From the NCBI GenBank assembly GCA_964644695.1, contig CAZXWN010000002.1:35534-99533 (forward strand): a DNA stretch of 64,000 bases, written 5' to 3'. Positions within the stretch are counted from its first letter, which is position 1; every line of letters starts with the position of its first letter. Of this stretch, positions 43,617 to 51,160 are shown piece after piece. The stretch is from CAZXWN01 sp964644695 [NCBI: uncultured bacterium]. Its GTDB lineage: Bacteria; UBP4; UBA4092. Both the position numbers and the translations under genes were made by a program. The notes below the pieces were generated by a model, which saw only the letters and a program-made list of their open reading frames with translations, was not told the origin of the DNA and made no database searches.

Positions 43617-44388
43617 AGTGCTTTTCTTATTTCTGACTGTTTTTATGCCGTTTGTTTTTGCGACCGGTGAATCCGATAACATCACTGGAATCAATGTTCC
43701 TGATGTTATCTGGGGATATGATTCAACATTAATTACTACTCGAATGGTTGTTAATGAAAATGGAGTCGTCTATAAGATTGAAAGCAAAAAAGATATTAAT
43801 AAGCAAATTGCTGGAAAGAGGCTGCCCAATAGAGTATTTATTGAAATTGGGGTCTTTCCCAAAGCCGAAGCAGCCGAAAGAGTTCTCCAAAACACTTTAG
43901 GAAAAATATCTGTATCAATCCCAAAATGTAATTACATTGGGGATAACTCTGTTCTTTCGATAGTTTATTCAGACCCTACTATAGGAAATTTTTATGGTCG
44001 GAGAAATAATGTATATTTTTCCGTATCAGGCCCTGATGCGATTGGCATTGCGAAGCACATTGATGATTCTTTGGTAAAAGGGCTTCAAGGGGTTACAAAA
44101 GGTAAGAGTGTTAATGTTTCCTTCATAACTGGTTTAGATAATAAAGTGTTTGAATATTCTGGGGATCCAGTTGTTGGAAGCTTGGACATGAAAGATTGTT
44201 TTATTGGTGGAAGCCCGCTGTTGTTTGTAAGAAAAAAAGATAATGATGTGATGTCTGTCGTTGAATATTACGGAGACCCTGGCCGGTCCTTTAGTGAAGA
44301 TTCCATCAAGCTATACATATCAAACTCTCAAAATGTCATTTCCTCTGTTACTGTTATTGTCAAAAATAACCGAGTGGCAGGTAAGTAA
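43603..44388 (+). CDS. Secreted protein of unknown function, repeat-domain family member 1
   Basis: 261 residues, no family recognised. A signal peptide (MKRYGVLFLFLTVFMPFVFA) is followed by ITGINVPDVIWGY. One copy of a domain shared with the next two genes spans about 25-160 and ends with the signature RRNNVYFSVSGPDAIGIAKHIDDSL (Asn135-Asn136). The C-terminal 90 residues (about 170-261) look like a beta-rich, Ig-like domain (VNVSFITGLDNKVFEYSGDP, SVTVIVKNNRVAGK). It is exported and has no catalytic motif I can see. A strong AGGAGG site and a TTGACA promoter suggest good expression. The DNA here looks more AT-rich than the flanking glycosyltransferase genes (not computed). Confidence 0.75.
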   Translation: MKRYGVLFLFLTVFMPFVFATGESDNITGINVPDVIWGYDSTLITTRMVVNENGVVYKIESKKDINKQIAGKRLPNRVFIEIGVFPKAEAAERVLQNTLGKISVSIPKCNYIGDNSVLSIVYSDPTIGNFYGRRNNVYFSVSGPDAIGIAKHIDDSLVKGLQGVTKGKSVNVSFITGLDNKVFEYSGDPVVGSLDMKDCFIGGSPLLFVRKKDNDVMSVVEYYGDPGRSFSEDSIKLYISNSQNVISSVTVIVKNNRVAGK

Positions 44389-44440
44389 AATATTTGATTT
44401 TATGTATGGTTTTGAATTTATGAATTATTAAGATGACTTT

Positions 44441-44472
44441 TTACAGGAGGCTGGGTAGATGAAACGATATGG
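44441..44472 (+). repeat. 32-bp translation-start repeat, copy 2
   Basis: Identical to 43585-43616; it includes the AGGAGG site and the first codons of the 620-residue repeat protein. Confidence 0.9.
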
Positions 44473-46321
44473 GATGATTTTCTTATTCTTTTTGATGGTG
44501 GTTCCATTAGTCTTTGGAGACGAGGTTTCCAATCCGATTACCGGAATCAAAATGCCGGAACTGATTTCCAAAACACTTTTGGGTTATTCTCTGCAAACAC
44601 AAGCTTTAGATACGGTGTTAATGAAAAAGAGCTATGTTGTAACAAAAGGAAATTCAAAGGTTAATGTTACAGGACTGGTTTTTGATTCCTCAAGTACAGC
44701 CTATCATGAAGCGTCTAAGCGAGCGATAAAAGATCCTTCCTATCGCAGATTTGAAGCCCCGGAAATTGGTGAACATCAATGGGGTCAATTGTGGCGGGGT
44801 GAAACGCGGTTCTTATTCCACATCAACAATGTTCTTTTTGATATCCAATCAAAAGACAGTACGGCAGTTTTTTTTGTTGCTCGAGCTTTTGAACAATACC
44901 TGAAGAATCCTTCATCTGACACTACCGTATTTACCTTTAATTCCCCTGGCGTGACCCTGAAAAAAGAATCCTGTTATCCCTCCATCATTAAGGAGGGATA
45001 TATTACTCTGGAGTTCGAGGCTGACCAGAATAATGAAGATTGTTATATCCGTATCAATTCGAAACCATATAAGCTTGATGGATCCTCAACAAAATATTAT
45101 GTTGGGAGTCCTCGCGCGGATATCCTGTTACAGATTGACAGTCTTACTCAGGATAATTACTTCAAATCTCAGATTGTTCTAATCGATTTCCAACCGCCTC
45201 CTGAACCGGAGGGCTCCTGTAAAGTTACCGGAATCAGAATGCCTGATTTGATAAGGCATTACTTACCGGCATATTCATTCAAAATAGATACTACCCATGG
45301 TGATTATTATCTGGAAAAGAATGGTATTAAAGTTAGACTGGCTGGTAAGGTCTTTGATTCTACATCAACCGCGTACAAAAGTATGGTTTCTCGTCTGAGA
45401 ATTCATCCTCAAGGGTATGATCTTGATGTGTTTTTGGGTGATCGGGCTGTAGGGATGTCCTGGGGGAATGCGGCACGGGTACTATTCCAAAAGAATAATA
45501 TTTATTTTGATATTCAGTCTGAAGACAGCACCGCAGTTTTTGAGGTGGGCAAAGTTATTGAAAAGTACCTGAATGAGAAAGCTATGGATACTACTGTATT
45601 TATCTATAACCAGCCTGAGCCCAGCCATAGAGTAAGGGAAGCTATCAAGGATGGATATGTTTCTGGTGTAGATATAAAAGAGTTAATAAACAAAGTAATA
45701 TCACCCAATGAAAATAATATCATTAGGGAATCTACGCTGATTGACTCTATTGGCAGGAGAAATACTGTGTTTTCTTCTGAAAAGAAGCCAAAATATTTTT
45801 TAAGTATTGCTGTCTATCCCAATAAAGAAAAATTAATTGAAACTGTGAATACCTACCGAACGACAATTAGTGAAATGTGGACTGAAGTATCAACTGAGAA
45901 CTGTGTGGTTGGAGACATTGTTTGGAAAAGCGACTATCAAGAGGTTATCTACTCCAGAAATAACATATTGGTTAGTATTGTGAGTAGAAATAGCGATAGT
46001 ATGAAGATAGCTAAACAAATTGATAATTTGATTATCAACCAAAAACCTCCCTTCAAATACTCAAAGACTTCTCCCTCTGCTCCGCTTCCTGAGACTCCAA
46101 AACAGATAAAGAATAATGCTGCGGCATGGAAAACTTTATTTAAGGATTATTCAGGGGAATATACGGTTATCAGTAATGGACAAGTCGTTTACTTTAAGTA
46201 CCCAACCGGAGATACTTTTACGCCAGCAACCCTTCTTGGTAAAGTGAAGCTAACCATCAACATTGCGACGGATGACAATCTCTTTGATACAAGGGAAATT
46301 GAAACAGAATTAGTCCCATAA
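44459..46321 (+). CDS. Secreted three-module repeat protein of unknown function, member 2
   Basis: 620 residues. After a signal peptide (MKRYGMIFLFFLMVVPLVFG) it holds three copies of the same module: A (about 25-160, starting ITGIKMPELI), B (about 255-382, VTGIRMPDLI) and C (about 401-526, VSGVDIKELI). Each ends with the NN signature (HINNVLFDIQSKDSTAV, QKNNIYFDIQSEDSTAV, SRNNILVSIVSRNSDSM). A and B are close to each other; C is closer to the next gene. Residues about 168-245 look like an interposed Ig/PEGA-like beta domain, and 535-620 like a C-terminal beta domain (GEYTVISNGQVVYFKYPTGD). No known family or catalytic site was recognised. It probably works at the cell surface or in the periplasm, perhaps in binding. 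Confidence 0.75.
   Translation: MKRYGMIFLFFLMVVPLVFGDEVSNPITGIKMPELISKTLLGYSLQTQALDTVLMKKSYVVTKGNSKVNVTGLVFDSSSTAYHEASKRAIKDPSYRRFEAPEIGEHQWGQLWRGETRFLFHINNVLFDIQSKDSTAVFFVARAFEQYLKNPSSDTTVFTFNSPGVTLKKESCYPSIIKEGYITLEFEADQNNEDCYIRINSKPYKLDGSSTKYYVGSPRADILLQIDSLTQDNYFKSQIVLIDFQPPPEPEGSCKVTGIRMPDLIRHYLPAYSFKIDTTHGDYYLEKNGIKVRLAGKVFDSTSTAYKSMVSRLRIHPQGYDLDVFLGDRAVGMSWGNAARVLFQKNNIYFDIQSEDSTAVFEVGKVIEKYLNEKAMDTTVFIYNQPEPSHRVREAIKDGYVSGVDIKELINKVISPNENNIIRESTLIDSIGRRNTVFSSEKKPKYFLSIAVYPNKEKLIETVNTYRTTISEMWTEVSTENCVVGDIVWKSDYQEVIYSRNNILVSIVSRNSDSMKIAKQIDNLIINQKPPFKYSKTSPSAPLPETPKQIKNNAAAWKTLFKDYSGEYTVISNGQVVYFKYPTGDTFTPATLLGKVKLTINIATDDNLFDTREIETELVP
45862..46273 (+). repeat. 412-bp exact direct repeat, copy 1 (inside member 2)
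   Basis: Base-for-base identical to 46642-47053 at an offset of 780 bp. The flanking homologous DNA is much more different: by eye about 28 differences in the 201 bp before and 9 in the 47 bp after. It encodes most of module C's second half and the C-terminal domain. Confidence 0.95.
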
Positions 46322-46348
46322 TCCTTTAAATGAGGTTTGGAGAGAATA

Positions 46349-47101
46349 ATGAAAAAAGTAACTATCTTTACCAGTGCTTGTGTGCTTTTTGTATTAACAG
46401 CGACTCTTTGTTTTGGTGAGACTAAAGACAATCTATATGTTTCTGGTATAGATGTAAAAGAGTTGATAAACAAAGTAATATCACCTAATGAAAATAATAT
46501 TATTAAACAATCTACACTACTTAATTCTATTGGTAGAGAAAATACTGTGTCAGATTCTGAAAAGAGGCTGAAATATGTTTTAAGTATTGCTGTCTATCCC
46601 AATAGAGAAAAATTAATTGAGACTGTGAATACCTACCGAAAGACAATTAGTGAAATGTGGACTGAAGTATCAACTGAGAACTGTGTGGTTGGAGACATTG
46701 TTTGGAAAAGCGACTATCAAGAGGTTATCTACTCCAGAAATAACATATTGGTTAGTATTGTGAGTAGAAATAGCGATAGTATGAAGATAGCTAAACAAAT
46801 TGATAATTTGATTATCAACCAAAAACCTCCCTTCAAATACTCAAAGACTTCTCCCTCTGCTCCGCTTCCTGAGACTCCAAAACAGATAAAGAATAATGCT
46901 GCGGCATGGAAAACTTTATTTAAGGATTATTCAGGGGAATATACGGTTATCAGTAATGGACAAGTCGTTTACTTTAAGTACCCAACCGGAGATACTTTTA
47001 CGCCAGCAACCCTTCTTGGTAAAGTGAAGCTAACCATCAACATTGCGACGGATAATAATCTCTTTGACACAAAAGAAGTAGAAACAGAAATAATCCCATA
47101 A
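46349..47101 (+). CDS. Secreted protein of unknown function, repeat-domain family member 3
   Basis: 250 residues from the ATG at 46349, chosen over an in-frame TTG at 46337 because GGAG lies about 7 nt before it. A signal peptide (MKKVTIFTSACVLFVLTATL, then CFG) could end in a lipobox-like Cys21, so a lipoprotein is possible. One module (about 31-156) with SRNNILVSIVSRNSDSM (Asn131-Asn132) and the C-terminal beta domain follow. From residue 31 on it is nearly the same as residues 401-620 of the preceding protein, 412 bp being identical in DNA. It is probably a truncated-style duplicate that exports the last module alone. Confidence 0.75.
   Translation: MKKVTIFTSACVLFVLTATLCFGETKDNLYVSGIDVKELINKVISPNENNIIKQSTLLNSIGRENTVSDSEKRLKYVLSIAVYPNREKLIETVNTYRKTISEMWTEVSTENCVVGDIVWKSDYQEVIYSRNNILVSIVSRNSDSMKIAKQIDNLIINQKPPFKYSKTSPSAPLPETPKQIKNNAAAWKTLFKDYSGEYTVISNGQVVYFKYPTGDTFTPATLLGKVKLTINIATDNNLFDTKEVETEIIP
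46642..47053 (+). repeat. 412-bp exact direct repeat, copy 2 (inside member 3)
   Basis: Identical to 45862-46273. The abrupt drop in identity at both edges suggests gene conversion between the neighbouring genes rather than one recent duplication of the whole segment. Confidence 0.95.
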
Positions 47102-47189
47102 TGTCATCCAAAATGGTTTTTGACTTGTTCGATGGACATTGAGACCCATAAAAAAGAATTGGTATTTTTTCAGGGATTAAGAGCCCGGC

Positions 47190-48671
47190 TCAGACGGAAA
47201 CTGGATCAATTAATGCCCGTTTTTTGATTTTCCCTGTATTTGTTTTAGGTAGTGCCGGGATGATATCAATTATTTTAGGGATTTTATACGAGGTGAGTTT
47301 TCCTTTACAGAAATCCCTGATTTCATGGGTTGTTATTTTATATCCTTCTTTAACGGAGATGACTGCCCGGACGACTTCTCCCGACCGTTCATCTTTATGG
47401 GGAACTACGGCCGCTTCCAGAACAGCAGGATGCTGATAAAGAATGTTTTCTACTTCCCGTGGATATACATTATGTCCCCTGACCAGTATCATTTCCTTTT
47501 TCCTGTCCACAATGTAAATATTACCCGACTCATCCATTTTTGCCATGTCACCGGTCAATAACCATCCATCCCGGAGTGCTTCCCGGGTGGCATCCGGGAG
47601 CCCAAGATATCCAATCATGACATTGGGTCCTTTTACCGCCAACTCACCGATTTCTCCTAAAGAAAGGGAATTAAACTGGTCATCAACAATTTTGACTCGA
47701 ACTCCTGGAATTGGAGTACCGATTGAACCGGGGACATTAGGATGATCCACTGAGTTAAAGGAAACAACCGGTGACGCCTCGGATAATCCGTACCCTTCAT
47801 GGATTTCCTTCTTAAACTTTTCCTGAAACACCTGGGCTACCTTGGGGGGTAATCCTGCTCCACCGGAGACCAGGTATAAGAGGGAAGATAAGTCGTATGA
47901 TTCGGGATTATCCACCCGTCCCATCACCAGATACATGGAAGGGACACCAGTTAGATGGGTGATTTTATAAGATTCAATGGCTTTTAAAGCTGTATCCGGC
48001 CGGAACTGTTTGATGGGGATGACTCTTCCGCCTATCAATAGGGGAGATAACATATTTACCATAGCTGCAAAACAATGAAATAAGGGGAGGATACATATCA
48101 TTCGGGTATCATGATTGATATTCATGACCTGGCGGACTGCCTGTGCATTTGCCAGGAGGTTCCCGTGAGTCAACATGGCTCCCTTGGGATGACCTGTTGT
48201 CCCTGATGTGTAAATAATACAGGCCAGGGTATTCCTGTCTGCTGTAAGGGTTGCCGGTTCGTTGGGTTTTCCCGTTCTCAATTTGCGTAACAGGGTGTGT
48301 ACCTTCAGGTTTTGTTTCCCCACGGACAGCGCCAGTGCAACCTCATGAAACCGGGGTGTGGTGAGTAACAGGTGGGATTTGGCATTTTCCAGAACAAATG
48401 AAACTTCCCGGGGAACAGAAAGAGGGTCCAGAGGAACAACGACACAACCAATATGTTGAATGGCAAAGTAACTGACAATGAACTCAATCGAATTTTCCAT
48501 CCACAGGCCTACCGTATCGCCTGGATTTAGTCCATAAGCTAACAAATCTTCAGCCAATCCGTGAATGTTTAGATGAAATTCTGAATAAGTGAGGGAGGTG
48601 TTTTCCGATTGCAGGGCAATCTTCTGGGGATGTAACTGGCAGACAACATGAAATGCATCAACCAAATTCAT
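47190..48671 (-). CDS. AMP-forming acyl-CoA synthetase/acyl-acid ligase
   Basis: 493 residues from the ATG at 48671, preferred over the ATG at 48713 because AAAGGA lies about 8 nt before it and the family N-terminus (MNLVDAFHVVCQLHPQKIAL) starts there. YTSGTTGHPKG (154-164) is the adenylate-binding P-loop, GYGLSEASP the A5 motif, and GWLLTGDMAKMDESG the A7-A8 region, followed by KEMILVRGHNVYPREVE and the terminal PKTNTGKIKKRAL with the catalytic Lys. It activates a carboxylate, most likely a fatty acid, as acyl-AMP and then acyl-CoA. It stands alone on the minus strand between the secreted repeat genes and murJ. Confidence 0.92.
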   Translation of the reverse strand: MNLVDAFHVVCQLHPQKIALQSENTSLTYSEFHLNIHGLAEDLLAYGLNPGDTVGLWMENSIEFIVSYFAIQHIGCVVVPLDPLSVPREVSFVLENAKSHLLLTTPRFHEVALALSVGKQNLKVHTLLRKLRTGKPNEPATLTADRNTLACIIYTSGTTGHPKGAMLTHGNLLANAQAVRQVMNINHDTRMICILPLFHCFAAMVNMLSPLLIGGRVIPIKQFRPDTALKAIESYKITHLTGVPSMYLVMGRVDNPESYDLSSLLYLVSGGAGLPPKVAQVFQEKFKKEIHEGYGLSEASPVVSFNSVDHPNVPGSIGTPIPGVRVKIVDDQFNSLSLGEIGELAVKGPNVMIGYLGLPDATREALRDGWLLTGDMAKMDESGNIYIVDRKKEMILVRGHNVYPREVENILYQHPAVLEAAVVPHKDERSGEVVRAVISVKEGYKITTHEIRDFCKGKLTSYKIPKIIDIIPALPKTNTGKIKKRALIDPVSV

Positions 48672-48859
48672 AGTTCTAGTCCTTTTCTTAAGCCACCACG
48701 GGCGGCTTTTCATCTGGCCTGATACAGGCCTGTTTTGATAATCGCATTGCGATAAATAAAATCCTAACTTATTTCAGTCCCTTGTGACAATGCTTATCAA
48801 TGAGGTCATCCCGCCTCCGACTCAATAAATTAGTGTTGTTTAATCAGGGTTGGGAAGGT

Positions 48860-48865
48860 TAGAAT
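48860..48865 (+). promoter_or_regulatory. -10-like TAGAAT 10 nt upstream of murJ
   Basis: TAGAAT ends 10 nt before the murJ ATG, leaving a leader of only a few nucleotides. No Shine-Dalgarno lies between; a GGGAAGG stretch lies further upstream, outside the predicted transcript. Confidence 0.4.
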
Positions 48866-48875
48866 TAAAAACATC

Positions 48876-50474
48876 ATGTCTTCAAATTCCAATACATCAC
48901 AAACGCAATCTGCCATCGCCATGTCTGTGATGACCATCATCAGCCGGTTTACCGGACTGTTGCGCTGGTCCGCCATCGGTGCAGCGCTGGGCCTGACGGC
49001 TTCGCATTATGCCGATGCGTATAACCTGGCCTATAACATGCCCAATATGGTGTATGAACTGGTTTTGGGAGGGGTCCTGACCTCGGTGTTTATTCCTACT
49101 TTTGTTGAGTATCGGGAAAAAGACTCTCCTGAGGCTGCCTGGGAAGCTGCCAATAGAATACTGACTTTAGCGATTGTTCTGTTGTGTCTGATGACCGTTG
49201 TTTGCTGGATATTGACTCCTTTTCTGGTACGGATCCAGACTTTTGCTGGAAATAATCAACTGAGACATCAAGCCGAGTTCTTCTTTTACTTCTTTGCGCC
49301 TACGATTATCTTTTTTGGGATTGGTGCCATTTTCTCCGGGATGTTGAATACCTATAAGAAATTTTTCATTCCGGCTGCCACTCCCATTTTGAATAACCTT
49401 TTATTCATTGTTATTGCGGCTTTGTATTATTATTTTCCCAAAGTTATTGGGCTGGGCGGTTTAGCTCTTGGGACAACAATCGGTGTGGCGCTGATGGCCT
49501 TTGCCCAGGTGCCAGCCTTATATCGTCTGGGATGGAGATATCACTGGAAACTGGATATGAAAGACCCCGTCATCGGGAAGTTTTTTACCCTAGCAGCTCC
49601 GATGTTTCTTTATGTGGGATTAAATCAGTTAGCTCTGATGACCCGGAATAATTTTGCTGCTTCTATCCAGGGTGGTTTGGCCGCCATGACATATGGTTAT
49701 ACTTTCTTCCAGTTGCCTTATGGGATATTCTCAGTGACTATCACCACGGTTTTATATCCGGCATTATCCCAGTATGCCGTTAATAAGGATTGGGATAACT
49801 TCAGAACTAATTTCTCTCAAGGTGTCCGATGGAGTGCCTTTATCATCATCCCCTGTGCTGTAGGATATTTTATTCTGGCAGAGCCAATCATCCGTTTGAT
49901 TATGGAACGGGGTATGTTCAAAGGGCATGATACTGTCATTCTGGCCCGGGTCCTGGCCTGCTATTCCATTGCTTTACTGCCATATACTCTAACTTTACTG
50001 ACAACCCGTACTTTTTATGCACTTCAGGATACTCGAACCCCTACCTGGGTGATTTTAGTGGGATTAGTCATGACCTTTGCCGGATGTTTTATCCTCGTGA
50101 AGCCTTTTGGGATTCCCGGGATTGCCATTGCCTATGGTCTTCAATATTTTGCCATGGCGGCAGTTTTGTTGACTCTCCTTCGCAAGAAAATCAGACGTCT
50201 GGATGGGACTCGTATCTCCATCACAATGATTAAATCTCTGGTTGCCTCTCTGTTTATGGGAGGTGTTGTATGGGTTATTTATCAGGGAGCTGGGAGGCTG
50301 TCTCTCCTGGGTCTGTCCCCCCTGAAAAATAAATTCTTGTGGGATTTAATGGTTCTGGGTGTTTGTGTTGTGTTGGGTGGATTAACCTATCTTGGGATGT
50401 CGATATTATTAAAAACTGACGAAGTAAAAACTTTGAAAGAATTTATTTTACGGCGGCGGTCGCGTTTGTCATAA
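48876..50474 (+). CDS. murJ: Lipid II flippase MurJ (MviN family)
   Basis: 532 residues with about 14 membrane helices. The N-terminus SAIAMSVMTIISRFTGLLRWSAIGAALG and DAYNLAYNMPNMVYELVLGGVLTSVFIPTFVEY are diagnostic of MurJ, with the conserved Arg residues of the inner cavity. It flips undecaprenyl-pyrophosphate-linked peptidoglycan precursor to the periplasm. The length is normal. The ATG at 48876 is placed directly after a TAGAAT box. It is followed after 20 bp by pcm on the same strand. Confidence 0.95.
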   Translation: MSSNSNTSQTQSAIAMSVMTIISRFTGLLRWSAIGAALGLTASHYADAYNLAYNMPNMVYELVLGGVLTSVFIPTFVEYREKDSPEAAWEAANRILTLAIVLLCLMTVVCWILTPFLVRIQTFAGNNQLRHQAEFFFYFFAPTIIFFGIGAIFSGMLNTYKKFFIPAATPILNNLLFIVIAALYYYFPKVIGLGGLALGTTIGVALMAFAQVPALYRLGWRYHWKLDMKDPVIGKFFTLAAPMFLYVGLNQLALMTRNNFAASIQGGLAAMTYGYTFFQLPYGIFSVTITTVLYPALSQYAVNKDWDNFRTNFSQGVRWSAFIIIPCAVGYFILAEPIIRLIMERGMFKGHDTVILARVLACYSIALLPYTLTLLTTRTFYALQDTRTPTWVILVGLVMTFAGCFILVKPFGIPGIAIAYGLQYFAMAAVLLTLLRKKIRRLDGTRISITMIKSLVASLFMGGVVWVIYQGAGRLSLLGLSPLKNKFLWDLMVLGVCVVLGGLTYLGMSILLKTDEVKTLKEFILRRRSRLS

Positions 50475-50477
50475 TCA

Positions 50478-50494
50478 AAGAGGAGTCTCCTCTT
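50478..50494 (+). promoter_or_regulatory. Hairpin enclosing the pcm ribosome-binding site
   Basis: A perfect 7-bp stem (AAGAGGA with TCCTCTT) and a 3-nt GTC loop end exactly at the base before the pcm ATG. The left arm contains the Shine-Dalgarno. In the mRNA the site would be paired unless opened by ribosomes finishing murJ, which stops at 50474. Confidence 0.55.
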
Positions 50495-51160
50495 ATGGTT
50501 AATGACCCTTATATAAACCGTCGTCTTCAAATGGTTCGTGATCAGATTTATGTCCGGGGGGTCCGGGATGAATCTGTCTTGAATGCTCTCCGCAAAATTC
50601 CTCGTCACTTGTTTGTTTCCGAAAAGTTGATTGATGTAGCCTATGATGATTGCCCTTTACCCATTGGAAGTGGTCAGACTATTTCACAGCCTTATATCGT
50701 AGCGGCAATGACAGACTATCTGGATATAAAACCCGGTATGAAAGTATTGGAAATTGGAACCGGTTCAGGGTATCAGACCGCTGTCCTGGCTGAGTTGGGT
50801 GCCCGTGTTTTCTCATTAGAATATCATTCTGAACTGGTTCAGTCTGCGCGGGATTTACTGGCACAGTTAAATTATTCTCTGGTTCAAATCAAAGCTGAAT
50901 CGGGCGATAAGGGGTGGCCGGAAGAATCTCCTTTTGACCGAATCATTGTTACCTGTGCTCCTGTTACTCTTCCGAAAGTGTTAATTGAGCAATTGGCTGA
51001 GGGTGGTAAATTGGTTCTGCCAATGGGGGAACGCTGGTCACAACGACTGGTTTTAATAAAGAAAACCCATCAGACCATTTCTATAACTGATCTGATGGGA
51101 GTTAGTTTTGTTCCCTGGCTAGAATCTATCCCAGATGACGGGTTCCACACAGAGTATTAA
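50495..51160 (+). CDS. pcm: Protein-L-isoaspartate O-methyltransferase
   Basis: 221 residues. QMVRDQIYVRGVRDESVLNALRKIPRHLFV, LPIGSGQTISQPYIVAAMTDYL and LEIGTGSGYQTAVLAELG (SAM motif I) are diagnostic of PCMT. It repairs isoaspartyl damage in cytoplasmic proteins by carboxyl methylation. A GAGGAG site about 8 nt upstream lies inside a hairpin that abuts the ATG. The last 35 bp overlap the convergent 3' end of the addB-type gene. Confidence 0.96.
   Translation: MVNDPYINRRLQMVRDQIYVRGVRDESVLNALRKIPRHLFVSEKLIDVAYDDCPLPIGSGQTISQPYIVAAMTDYLDIKPGMKVLEIGTGSGYQTAVLAELGARVFSLEYHSELVQSARDLLAQLNYSLVQIKAESGDKGWPEESPFDRIIVTCAPVTLPKVLIEQLAEGGKLVLPMGERWSQRLVLIKKTHQTISITDLMGVSFVPWLESIPDDGFHTEY

Noticed and set aside
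46337-46348. A TTG start for repeat-domain member 3 at 46337
   Set aside because: The TTG overlaps the GGAG ribosome site of the ATG at 46349, and the signal peptide begins at that ATG.
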